Shown piece by piece: positions 8,597 to 16,403 of a stretch of DNA of 64,000 nucleotides (the first letter of the stretch is position 1; the number at the start of each line of letters is the position of its first letter). The stretch lies in contig JAFEDR010000001.1 of the NCBI GenBank assembly GCA_018241525.1, positions 372,001-436,000 of the forward strand. Reading direction: 5' to 3'. The notes under the pieces are model-generated. The model did not search any database, had not been told where the DNA came from, and worked only from the letters and a program-made list of their open reading frames with translations. Position numbers and translations under genes: made by a program. The stretch is from Pseudomonadota bacterium. Its GTDB lineage: Bacteria > Pseudomonadota > Gammaproteobacteria > Steroidobacterales > Steroidobacteraceae.

Positions 8597-9775
8597 CTAG
8601 AACCAGATCGTCAGCAGGCCCTGAACGACGTTCGCGTTGTAGTGGTAGAGCGGCTCGGTGCCAGCCGGCAACTGGCGCTGGCTCGCATCGCGGAAGTCCT
8701 TGAACTTGTACATGATGTAGTCGTAGTGCAGCGAGCCCGAGAAGCGCTTCAGGAACCAGCGCTTGGACTTCAGGAAGTCGTAGGACAGTGCCGCGCCGAC
8801 CGCGTTGTTGTCCTGGGCCGCCAGCTCCTTGTCGCGCGCCATGTAGTTCTGCTGGTTCGCGAACTGGAACAGATCCGAGTAGAACGAGGCCGAGTTCTGC
8901 CGGTAATAGCGGTAGGTGATGTCGGCGATCAGGCGCTCGTTCAGGAACGGCTGCGTGTAGTCGACCTCCGCGGTGTGTGCGTGAATGTCCCAGGTGTCGA
9001 AGAAATAGCGATACTTGCCCGTCACCGACGCGTGCCAGGGCAGGAAGTACTTCAGGCGTACCGCGACCGCGTTGCTGGTGCGGGTGCCCGGGTAGGTCTC
9101 CGCGCCGGTCAGGTAGATCGTCGAGCCCGGTCCGGCGAGGTAGCGGATCGCGCGATACGGGTTCTGCAGGTAGCCCTGCTCGGTGATCGCCTCATAGTCG
9201 AAGCCCGACAGCAGGTTGCGCGTCAGGATCTGCGAGATGCCGAGCGACCAGGTCTTGCGGTCGACGCGCCGGCGGAAATTCGGATCCTTCTGGTGCGCGG
9301 CGTTGATGACCCGCGTGACGATGTCCCAGCCGCGGCTGACCCCGAACGTCACCGTGGTCAGGTCGCCGAACATGCTCTGCGAGATCCCGAAGCTCGCGGT
9401 GCTCGAGTCGTAGTCGTTCTCGATGCTGCTCTGGACCCCGGCGCTGTAGGTGGTCTTGCCGTACAGGAAATCGACGCCGAGCTGCTTCTGCTTGCGTACC
9501 TCGTGCAGCGGGCTCGCGCCGAGCACGACCATGTCGATCGAAGCCCCGGTCACCTGGTCGACCGCATAGCCGGCGCTCACCGAAACCTTGTCCGAGAAGT
9601 TCTTGCGGACCAGTACCGCCGGGCCCTGCACCTTGAGCCCGCCACCGTCATAGGTGCGCCAGCTGGCATCGGCGCGCTCCTCGGGCAGCACGTCGGCCGT
9701 GGCGCGCATGACGACCAGCAGCGCGAACGCGAGAGCGGCGACTCGGGCGACCGTCAATCGGGAGGTCGGGATCAT
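8597..9775 (-). CDS. DUF3570 outer-membrane beta-barrel protein
   Basis: A 392-residue exported protein. After a signal peptide (about residues 1-28) comes LPEERADASWRTYDGGGLKV, the typical DUF3570 opening, then alternating hydrophobic strands and aromatic ends consistent with an outer-membrane barrel, finishing in a terminal phenylalanine (LLTIWF), the usual barrel-assembly signal. DSSTASFGISQSMFGDLTTV and TFGVSRGWD also fit the family. The function of DUF3570 is not established. The gene is last in a minus-strand run after DUF4266, TlpA and two other barrel proteins. The start at 9773-9775 is the ATG just before the signal peptide; the ribosome binding site is weak. Confidence 0.85.
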   Translation of the reverse strand: MIPTSRLTVARVAALAFALLVVMRATADVLPEERADASWRTYDGGGLKVQGPAVLVRKNFSDKVSVSAGYAVDQVTGASIDMVVLGASPLHEVRKQKQLGVDFLYGKTTYSAGVQSSIENDYDSSTASFGISQSMFGDLTTVTFGVSRGWDIVTRVINAAHQKDPNFRRRVDRKTWSLGISQILTRNLLSGFDYEAITEQGYLQNPYRAIRYLAGPGSTIYLTGAETYPGTRTSNAVAVRLKYFLPWHASVTGKYRYFFDTWDIHAHTAEVDYTQPFLNERLIADITYRYYRQNSASFYSDLFQFANQQNYMARDKELAAQDNNAVGAALSYDFLKSKRWFLKRFSGSLHYDYIMYKFKDFRDASQRQLPAGTEPLYHYNANVVQGLLTIWF

Positions 9776-9806
9776 GCTGATGCGCTTCCGCGGCCGACAG
9801 CGAGGG

Positions 9807-10034
9807 TCAATTGCAGCCGCAGCCGCCGCCGGCTTCGCCGGTGCCGCCGCGGGCGCCTTCGCGATTCTCGCGAACGTGCGTGATGTAGCCGGACATGATC
9901 GGGTCACGGTCCCAGGCCATGACGCGGTCGGCCAGACGTTCGCGCTCGTAGGGCTTGACCCACGGCTGCACGCCGGCGCAGCCGGCTGCGTTGACGGCAA
10001 GCGAGAGCAACAGGGCGATGCGCAGCGCACGCAT
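9807..10034 (-). CDS. Small DUF4266 lipoprotein with Cys-rich C-terminal tail
   Basis: A 75-residue lipoprotein. The signal peptide ends at lipobox AAGC (Cys19). The mature part, about 56 residues, begins AGVQPWVKPYERERLADRVM and ends in GGTGEAGGGCGCN, with two cysteines in a CGC motif three residues from the end. This matches my memory of DUF4266, a family of short lipoproteins of unknown function. The tail could bind metal, form a disulfide or be a modification site; with a TlpA thioredoxin two bases upstream, redox handling of the CGC is a reasonable guess. Its ATG follows the TlpA stop region by two bases, so the two are almost certainly co-translated. Confidence 0.85.
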   Translation of the reverse strand: MRALRIALLLSLAVNAAGCAGVQPWVKPYERERLADRVMAWDRDPIMSGYITHVRENREGARGGTGEAGGGCGCN

Positions 10035-10036
10035 GG

Positions 10037-10543
10037 CTATTTCTCCATCAGCAGGGCGCGAACCTGGTTCAGGTACTCGTTCTCGTCACCGGGGACGTAG
10101 CTGCGGTGCACCCAGCGCAGCACGCCCTTGCGGTCGACCAGCACGGTGGTCGGCATGCCGGACACGCGGTAGGCCTTGCTCACGGTACTGTCCTTGTCGA
10201 ACAGGATCGGGAAGGTGACCGGCGTCTTGGCGATGAAGCCCTCGGCATCCTTGGCATCCGGCTCGACGTTGACGCCGACCAGCGTGAAGCCGGCCGCCTT
10301 GTACTTCTTGTAGATCTGGTCGAGCAGCGGGAATTCCTTGCGGCACGGCTCGCACCAGGAGGCCCAGAAATTGACCATCACGACCTGACCGCGCAGCTTG
10401 TCGAGCCCGAGCGGTGCATTGCCACCACGCAGCGGCAGTGAGAAGGCCGGTGCCGGCTGGCCGATCGGGTCGGCGGCGAGCACCACGGCAGGTGACGCGA
10501 GCCCGGCAGCGAGCGCGACGGCGAGGTACATCGGTCGGAACAT
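10037..10543 (-). CDS. TlpA-like periplasmic thioredoxin-fold protein (CEPC)
   Basis: A 168-residue exported thiol-disulfide protein. A signal peptide (about 1-25) is followed by the TlpA/ResA pattern: PIGQPAPAFSLPLRGG, MVNFWASWCEPCRKEFPLL with active site CEPC, and the cis-proline loop GMPTTVLVDRKG. It probably reduces or isomerises disulfides in neighbouring exported proteins. The start chosen (10541-10543) has GGAG nine bases upstream; an alternative ATG at 10556-10558 would add five residues. The neighbour downstream is DUF4266, whose CGC tail is an obvious candidate client. A second, different TlpA protein lies at 22.4 kb. Confidence 0.9.
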   Translation of the reverse strand: MFRPMYLAVALAAGLASPAVVLAADPIGQPAPAFSLPLRGGNAPLGLDKLRGQVVMVNFWASWCEPCRKEFPLLDQIYKKYKAAGFTLVGVNVEPDAKDAEGFIAKTPVTFPILFDKDSTVSKAYRVSGMPTTVLVDRKGVLRWVHRSYVPGDENEYLNQVRALLMEK

Positions 10544-10569
10544 GATGCTGTACTCCATACTGAGCGGTC

Positions 10570-11259
10570 TCAGAAGAACACGGTCACCCCAAGACCGGTC
10601 TCCAGGTTGTGAGTCGTCTTGTTCGAGCCGAGCAGGTCGATGTCGAAGATGCTGTCGCGCACGTCGAAGTGCGCCGCCAGCCAGTCGTTCAGCAGCATGC
10701 GGTAGCCGGCCCCGATCGCGACGGTGAAGCGATTGTCGCCGGCGAAGTGCGTGGCGCCCACGCCGCCCGTCACATACAGCGCGGAATTGAAGGCCCGGCG
10801 ACGTCCGGCGAACACCTCGCCCGGCAGCAGGTTGTAGCCGAAGTCGAGGCTGTAGTACGTGAGCTTGCGCTGGCTGTCGGTCAGCAGCTGGGCGCCGCCG
10901 GAGAGCCGTTCGTAGCTGGTGCGGCCGACCGTCGTGTGGCCGATCATGGCCTGGGAGAAGAAGTCCTCGCTGATGTGGTACACGAGCCGTGCGCCGAGCA
11001 CCGGGTTCACGCCGAAGTCCTCGGCGCTGTACGTGCCGATGTAGGGTCCGATCTCGAAGTTCGAACTCTTGATCTTCGGCGTCTTGACGGTCCGCCGCGT
11101 GACCTGCGGCTCGACCACGGCCGGCGCCGACCCGTCCGCCGCCGTGGCTTCGACCGGCACCTCCTCGGCGCGCGGCTTCTTGTGGAACGGCCACAGCGAG
11201 CAGCCGCCGAGCGCGAGCGCGGCAGCCATCAGAAGAAGAACGCGAAGCCTACTTTCCAT
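10570..11259 (-). CDS. Outer-membrane beta-barrel lipoprotein-like protein (Glt/OMP_myx type)
   Basis: A 229-residue protein with a signal and lipobox ending in GGCS (Cys20), a short charged linker, then a compact 8-10 strand barrel pattern from about residue 65 (FEIGPYIGTYSAEDFGVNPV, GARLVYHISEDFFSQAMIG) to a C-terminal double phenylalanine (LGVTVFF). This resembles the outer-membrane barrel family associated with myxobacterial motility and spore-coat clusters; I judge that by pattern only. A lipobox in front of a barrel is unusual, so the cysteine may be coincidental. Its start overlaps the end of the next upstream gene by 31 bases, so the two are translationally coupled. Confidence 0.8.
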   Translation of the reverse strand: MESRLRVLLLMAAALALGGCSLWPFHKKPRAEEVPVEATAADGSAPAVVEPQVTRRTVKTPKIKSSNFEIGPYIGTYSAEDFGVNPVLGARLVYHISEDFFSQAMIGHTTVGRTSYERLSGGAQLLTDSQRKLTYYSLDFGYNLLPGEVFAGRRRAFNSALYVTGGVGATHFAGDNRFTVAIGAGYRMLLNDWLAAHFDVRDSIFDIDLLGSNKTTHNLETGLGVTVFF

Positions 11260-12002
11260 TCGTTCCGGTCCTCGTTGGAATCGCGCCGCGTGAAGAGCAC
11301 GTAGCTGCGATAGTCGCCGCGGAATAAGAAGCGATGCGAGACGTACCACTTCACGCCAGCGCCGTAATACGCGATCTGCTCGGTCCGCTGCGGCGGCGTG
11401 ATGATGGTGGCCTTCGGCTGGATGCGCACGGCGCCGGTGCCGAGCTCGAGGAACGGCGCGACCCGCCAGTCCGGGCGCGGTGCGTGCGTCAGCCCGAGCA
11501 GCGCGATCTCGCCATTGGCGGCATGGCCGAGGGTCTGCGCGACCTCGAACTGCGCCGCGAGGTTGGCGTTCAGCGAGTAGGCGACGTACAGGCTGTTGAC
11601 GTTGCCGCCGCCGAAGTTGCCGCTCTGCACGCCGGACTCCCACGGGTAGAGGTCGAAGTCCCGGTGCGACAGATCCTCGAGCGGCAGCTTCTCGCCACTC
11701 GCCAGCAGCGTTTCCTGCATCGAGTCGCGGAACGCCCAGCCCTCGCGGTCGTATTCGTCGCGTACCTTGAACCAGTCGGTGCGCCGGAACAGGATTTCGA
11801 CGTGCTCGCCGCGCGGCACGACGCGGAACACCGGGTAGCCGCGACCGGGACCCGTGTGCAGCTCGAGGTAGGGATCGGCAACCGCGACGTCGACGTAGTG
11901 GCCGGCCTCACGATCGAACCGCCGCGTACTCTCCGCCGCTTGAGCGAGTCCCGCTGCCGTCGCCAGAATAAGTAAGCTTGCGAGGTTCAGGACTTTGCGC
12001 AT
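11229..12002 (-). CDS. SH3-domain plus outer-membrane beta-barrel protein
   Basis: A 257-residue exported protein. Signal peptide 1-22 is followed by a bacterial SH3-like domain, about 35-95 (YLELHTGPGRGYPVFRVV, VEILFRRTDWFKVRDEYDR, GWAFRDSM), a module that usually binds peptidoglycan or peptides. From about residue 120 the sequence becomes an outer-membrane barrel (SLYVAYSLNANLAAQFEVAQ, APFLELGTGAVRI, IAYYGAGVKWYVSHRF), ending in phenylalanines (VGFAFFF). It could tie the outer membrane to the cell wall. It lies four bases after the hydrazine-synthase-like gene and overlaps the following barrel gene by 31 bases, giving a contiguous minus-strand operon down to 8597. Confidence 0.82.
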   Translation of the reverse strand: MRKVLNLASLLILATAAGLAQAAESTRRFDREAGHYVDVAVADPYLELHTGPGRGYPVFRVVPRGEHVEILFRRTDWFKVRDEYDREGWAFRDSMQETLLASGEKLPLEDLSHRDFDLYPWESGVQSGNFGGGNVNSLYVAYSLNANLAAQFEVAQTLGHAANGEIALLGLTHAPRPDWRVAPFLELGTGAVRIQPKATIITPPQRTEQIAYYGAGVKWYVSHRFLFRGDYRSYVLFTRRDSNEDRNEWKVGFAFFF

Positions 12003-12006
12003 TCGA

Positions 12007-14832
12007 TCAATTGGCCGGTGGGATCGCGAACGGATCGTTGTAGTACTGGGCGCCGATGTCGAGCCACTCGGAGATCAGCTTCAGCTCGGACCCGGTCAGC
12101 CAGCCGGCATGCGTACCGCCGGTTGTGAACTCGCTGAAGAAGGCCGCTGAAGCATTCGCTCCCGCGCCGCTCATCGGTGGACTGGTCGGAACCAGTGTCG
12201 GCAATCCGGTCACGGGGTCCGGCGGTCCGGGGACGGGCAACATAGTAACAGGGTCGAGCTTGGTATGCGGGAAGAGCAGGTCGCAGAAAGACGTGTATTC
12301 CTGCTGTACGCAAGGGTTCGTCGCGGCGGGGCTCGTCGTGAGATCGAGCTGGCTGTTGCCGAGCGGCACGCGCTTAACGCCGTTCGCGTCGACCGGGCTG
12401 TGGCAGTCGGTGCACATCGTCGCCATCTGCGTCGTACCCGGATTGACCGCCGTGATCGACGTGCGCGGGGTCGTCCAGATCGGCGCGATGTGGATCGGGT
12501 AATGGATCGTGATCCGGCAGTTGCCCTGCCAGTTCGTCTCGCAATCCGCGCGCACCGGCGCAGGCGTGCTCAACGCCGCGTAGGTCCAGGAGAACGCAGG
12601 GTCCGGGGTGCCGACGCCGGTCGGCGTCCAGACGTCTGCGAAGACGATGTCGACCGCCGGCTGCGCCGAGCAGGCGGCATCGACGCAGGTCACCTGCATC
12701 GCAGCACGGTATTCCGCCATCGTCTCGCCGGCATTGGGCTGGCGCGGCGGCAGGATGGTGTTGCCGGTCCGGTCAGTGACCTGCAGCTGGGTGTTCGGGA
12801 AGGCCTGTCCGGTGGTGGTGGCGCCGGTGTTCACCAGCGCGAACAGCCCGGTCCGGCCGTGGGAATTCGACGGCGGCTGCTGGGCCTGCACGTGGCAGCC
12901 GTTGCAGACCACGGTCTCGCCGGTGCGGATCTGCATCCACGCGCGGTGGCGCGGGTAGGTGCCGTCGAGCCGGCGGCCATTGGCATCGAGCACGCTGATC
13001 TGGAACGGGATGTTGGCGGGCACCTTGACGCGCACCGAGCCATCCGGCTCGACCTGGGCATAGCCGATGATCTCGCGCATGAACCCGCCGGCGGCGCCGA
13101 AGGCGTAGTTCGGGAAGGCGTTGTTCGAGAGCACCTCGCGGTCCGGCAGGCTGACCGCCTTTTCGATGCGGATGAACCGTGGCCGGACCGGGCTGGGCTG
13201 GCGCTTGGTTGGATCGCTGACCGTGGCGATGCCGCCCGGAGCGCGGTCGATCCCGTCGAAATCGTAGACGCTCTTTATATCTAGGATGCCGACGCCCTCG
13301 GCGGCGAGGCTGAACGTGTACGAACCGGTCGCGCTCGGCTGGGCGTCGGGGATCGGGGTCGGAGTCGGCAGTCGCGGCTGCAGCGCGACGACGTTCGTGT
13401 ACATCATGCCTTCGACCGGCGGCACGATCGGCATCTGGGTGCTGGCCTTCGGGTCGTAAATCCAGACACCGTAGATGGTGGGCGCCGGAACGGCAGTCGC
13501 GTTCGCGAGATTGTCGGAGGTGCACGGCACGATCTGCGTCTGGATCACGAGCCGGCACTGGGTCCACGAGACGAGCAGCCGATTGGTGCCGTCCCACAAC
13601 GGGAACACGCTCGAGAACCGGCCGCCGGGCGAGGCGGGCGCGAACGGCGCCGGCGTCCCGGCCGGGGCGTTCGGGTCGGCGGGCGGCGCCTCGGTGGTGA
13701 TCACATCGTTGATCACCAGCCGGCTCTGGCCGGTGGTCCCGGCCGCCGCAGTAGAGCTCAGGACCTTCTGGACGTTCTCGACGAAGTTCGCCGCGTCGAT
13801 CAGGGCGATGTCCCCGCCGAACTCCGTGCCCTGGAACGGCCGTAGCAGCGCGACGACCTTGCCGTCCGGCCGGGTCCGTGCCTGGGTGAACTGCACCAGC
13901 GACCCGCCCTGGGCGGTGGTGGGGTTCCCGGTGTCGTGACTGTTGCGCCCGTAGAGCAACTGCATGTCGCCGCCGTCCGGGTCGATCGCATAGAGATGCA
14001 TGCCGGCGCCGGAATTGATGTCCCAGCGCGTGAACACCACCCGGCCGTCATTCAGCACCGACGGATCCAGATCATGGCCGGTGTTGAACGAGATCTGACG
14101 GATGCCGCTGCCATCCGCGTTCATGACGTGTACGACGAAGGCGGGCAGGTTGCGGTCGCCCTCGATGCCGGCGGCAAACTGCGCTTTGCCCTCGTCGATC
14201 AGCACCGCCTTGGCATCATGCTGGCGCGTGGACGAGAACACGATCCGGCCGTCGGGCAGGTAGTGCGGCCCGACGTCGTGGCCGAGCGCGGCCGCGATCG
14301 GGTCGGAGATGACCTGGCGCAGGGTGGCGCTCGTAAGGTCGTACTCGAAGATCGTCCAGCGTGGCTGCTGCGATTGCTTGGCGTTCTTGATCGGCCGGCA
14401 ACGGAACGAAAAGATCAGCTTCTTGCCGTCGAAGGACGTGTCGAGGTCCCGCACGTCATGGTCGGGACCGGAGGCCTGGTTCGGGTCGGAGGCGAGCGGG
14501 CAGGCCAGCGCGGCCGTGAGATTCTTCTCGTTGGCCGTCGGGCTGGCGCTCTCGCGCAGCACCACGTCGGCCGGACCGTTCCAGACACGCTGCACGCGCA
14601 GGTCGTCCTCCAGCGTGATCGCATTGGGATCGTTGGCTTTCGGCAACGTGCGCTTGATGTACGCGATCGCGAAGTCCGGCGAGACCGGATCATTCGACGA
14701 GCTGCCGCTGCCGAGGCTGATGCCGCTGTTCGGGCCCTCGCTGCTGGAGCACGCGGACGCGAGTACCGCGACCAACGCAACGACTAGCCATCGCTGCATG
14801 CTGCCCAGCAGGTCAGGAACGTGCTTGTCCAT
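12007..14832 (-). CDS. Hydrazine-synthase-alpha-like exported c-type cytochrome lipoprotein
   Basis: A 941-residue exported protein. A signal peptide and lipobox (LASACSSS) are followed by a beta-propeller region with PD40/TolB-like repeats (LDTSFDGKKLIFSFRC, PHYLPDGRIVFSSTRQHD, HLYAIDPDGGDMQLLYGRN), then a large beta-rich region and two heme c motifs, CNGCH at 643-647 and CTDCH at 807-811. The layout matches proteins annotated as HzsA-related (middle domain of anammox hydrazine synthase alpha), but no other anammox subunits are near, so hydrazine synthesis is not implied. The start at 14830-14832 is chosen for the strong GAGGAAGG ribosome binding site; an inner ATG at 14797-14799 is possible. 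It is divergent from the next cytochrome gene. Confidence 0.8.
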   Translation of the reverse strand: MDKHVPDLLGSMQRWLVVALVAVLASACSSSEGPNSGISLGSGSSSNDPVSPDFAIAYIKRTLPKANDPNAITLEDDLRVQRVWNGPADVVLRESASPTANEKNLTAALACPLASDPNQASGPDHDVRDLDTSFDGKKLIFSFRCRPIKNAKQSQQPRWTIFEYDLTSATLRQVISDPIAAALGHDVGPHYLPDGRIVFSSTRQHDAKAVLIDEGKAQFAAGIEGDRNLPAFVVHVMNADGSGIRQISFNTGHDLDPSVLNDGRVVFTRWDINSGAGMHLYAIDPDGGDMQLLYGRNSHDTGNPTTAQGGSLVQFTQARTRPDGKVVALLRPFQGTEFGGDIALIDAANFVENVQKVLSSTAAAGTTGQSRLVINDVITTEAPPADPNAPAGTPAPFAPASPGGRFSSVFPLWDGTNRLLVSWTQCRLVIQTQIVPCTSDNLANATAVPAPTIYGVWIYDPKASTQMPIVPPVEGMMYTNVVALQPRLPTPTPIPDAQPSATGSYTFSLAAEGVGILDIKSVYDFDGIDRAPGGIATVSDPTKRQPSPVRPRFIRIEKAVSLPDREVLSNNAFPNYAFGAAGGFMREIIGYAQVEPDGSVRVKVPANIPFQISVLDANGRRLDGTYPRHRAWMQIRTGETVVCNGCHVQAQQPPSNSHGRTGLFALVNTGATTTGQAFPNTQLQVTDRTGNTILPPRQPNAGETMAEYRAAMQVTCVDAACSAQPAVDIVFADVWTPTGVGTPDPAFSWTYAALSTPAPVRADCETNWQGNCRITIHYPIHIAPIWTTPRTSITAVNPGTTQMATMCTDCHSPVDANGVKRVPLGNSQLDLTTSPAATNPCVQQEYTSFCDLLFPHTKLDPVTMLPVPGPPDPVTGLPTLVPTSPPMSGAGANASAAFFSEFTTGGTHAGWLTGSELKLISEWLDIGAQYYNDPFAIPPAN

Positions 14833-15169
14833 CGCCTTCCTCGCTTCGTTCGCGCCGCGCGGGCCGCAGTGCTGCGGCTCAGAGCGAAGCGGAACGCATG
14901 ATGTCTGTCGCCGGCGCCACGTTCTGTTAACACGCTCACAGCCCCGGCCACTGCAGGTGGCGTCACCGAAATCGCTGCGCAACCGGGCATTTCCACCGTC
15001 GAGAGTAACCCGCACCTGCCGTGCTCCGTAATGTCGCAGCGCGGCGACGACGACGTGACATGCGATGCAGTTCACGTCTACGCAAATGTCGCTGTCCTGA
15101 GACATTACTGCTACTCAGGCCGCTAGCTATATTCGCTGCGAATTCCAGCCTGTCCGCGAGTAACTCGCC
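14833..15169. other. Intergenic region between divergent cytochrome genes
   Basis: These 337 bases should contain promoters for both the hydrazine-synthase-like gene and the cytochrome run. A TATATT box at 15128-15133 is a possible -10 for the rightward transcript, but no good -35 lies 17 bases upstream. The base composition here is less GC-rich than the genes around it. No convincing gene is seen: an in-frame extension of the leftward gene covers much of the gap, but it lies before the signal peptide and is cysteine/arginine-rich, unlike coding sequence here. Confidence 0.45.
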
Positions 15170-16390
15170 ATGAAATCAGCGACGCCGAAGACCAACGAAC
15201 CCGCCGCGACGCCGCACGCCATCTGGGGCGAGGCGATCGTTGCGCTGCTGCTCATCGGACTCGTGCTGATGTCGGCTGCCGCGCATGCCGGTTCGCGGGA
15301 GCAGGCGATGCGGATGCACGACCGGCTCAACGGCGTTCCGCCGACGCAGTCGGTGCTTGACGCGATGCAGGCCAAGATCGACGGCGGCGACGCGAAGGGC
15401 GCCGCGCTGCTCGCGATCGAGGATCCCAACGGCATGTTCTACTCGGTCACGGTCAAGAACTTCGCGACGCCCTGGACGAACCGCGACCAGACGCCGTTCG
15501 CGCCGCTGAACGACTACTCCGCGACGGTCGTCGGCATGGTACGCGACGACGTGCCGTTCAACACGCTGCTGTCGGCCGACATCATCTATGTCGGCAAGAG
15601 CAGCCTCGGTCTGCCGGCGTACTCGAGCTCGAGCAACGACCACTACGTGCAGATGGAAGCGCAGGCGGTAAACCTCAAGGATGGGCTCGTCAGCCAGGCC
15701 CAGTCGGCCACGACCGGGCTGCCGGCGGCTGCGACCGCCGGCGTGATGACGACCCGTGCCGCTGCGCGGGCGTTCTTCATCCTCGGCACCAACCGGGCGA
15801 TGTTCCGCTTCACGATGATCAACCACATGTGCACAGACCTGCCGCAGGTCATGGACATCACCCGGCCGACCGACCGCATTCGCCAGGACGTGAGCCGCAG
15901 CCCGGGCGGCGACAGTCGCGTGTTCCTGAACAACTGCGTCGGCTGCCACTCGGGCATGGACCCGATGGCGCAGGCCTTCGCCTACTACGACTACGTCGAC
16001 AATACGACGACCGACAACGGCTCGCTGCAGTACACGCCGGGGACGGTCGTCGGCAAGTACTTCCACAACAACACGACCTTCGCGCCGGGCTTCGTCACGC
16101 CGGACGACCGCTGGGACAACCGCTGGCGGTCGGGTCAGAACGCGCTGATGGGGTGGGACTCGACCCTGCCCGGCAGCGGCAACGGTGCGAAGTCGCTGGG
16201 TGCGGAAATCGGCGCAAGCGGCCAGTTCGCGCAGTGCCAGGTGCAGAAGGTGTTCCAGGCGGTCTGCCTGCGGGCGCCGTCCGACGCCGCCGACCGCGCG
16301 CAGGTCGCGACGATGGTCGCGAGTTTCAAGCAGGGGTACTCGCTGAAGGGCGTGTTCGCGGATGCGGCCGTCTACTGCATGGGCAATTGA
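15170..16390 (+). CDS. Exported c-type cytochrome of unknown function, one CxxCH
   Basis: A 406-residue protein with an N-terminal membrane segment (IVALLLIGLVLMSAAAHA, about residues 24-41) that is probably a signal peptide with a long charged lead. One heme c motif, CVGCHSGMDP, lies at 256-260. The CxGCHxxMDP pattern is shared with DUF1588-type cytochrome domains of planctomycetes, so a distant relationship is possible. Aromatic-rich repeats follow (YYDYVDNTTTDNG, YFHNNTTFAPGF). It begins a three-gene plus-strand run with the LamG cytochrome 13 bases downstream. The physiological role is unknown; the neighbours suggest a multi-protein periplasmic redox assembly. Confidence 0.72.
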   Translation: MKSATPKTNEPAATPHAIWGEAIVALLLIGLVLMSAAAHAGSREQAMRMHDRLNGVPPTQSVLDAMQAKIDGGDAKGAALLAIEDPNGMFYSVTVKNFATPWTNRDQTPFAPLNDYSATVVGMVRDDVPFNTLLSADIIYVGKSSLGLPAYSSSSNDHYVQMEAQAVNLKDGLVSQAQSATTGLPAAATAGVMTTRAAARAFFILGTNRAMFRFTMINHMCTDLPQVMDITRPTDRIRQDVSRSPGGDSRVFLNNCVGCHSGMDPMAQAFAYYDYVDNTTTDNGSLQYTPGTVVGKYFHNNTTFAPGFVTPDDRWDNRWRSGQNALMGWDSTLPGSGNGAKSLGAEIGASGQFAQCQVQKVFQAVCLRAPSDAADRAQVATMVASFKQGYSLKGVFADAAVYCMGN

Positions 16391-16403
16391 GGGAGCATCG
16401 AAC

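Noticed and set aside
12815-12830. Possible flavinylation site TGAT (residues 669-672) in the hydrazine-synthase-like protein
   Set aside because: The preceding residues do not include the Asp or Asn three places ahead that ApbE targets need, so it is likely chance.
14833-15105. A CxxCH heme-like motif (CIACH) in an in-frame extension upstream of the hydrazine-synthase-like gene
   Set aside because: It lies before a good signal peptide and a strong ribosome binding site at 14832, and the extension is Arg/Cys-rich without homologous pattern; it is chance in GC-rich DNA.
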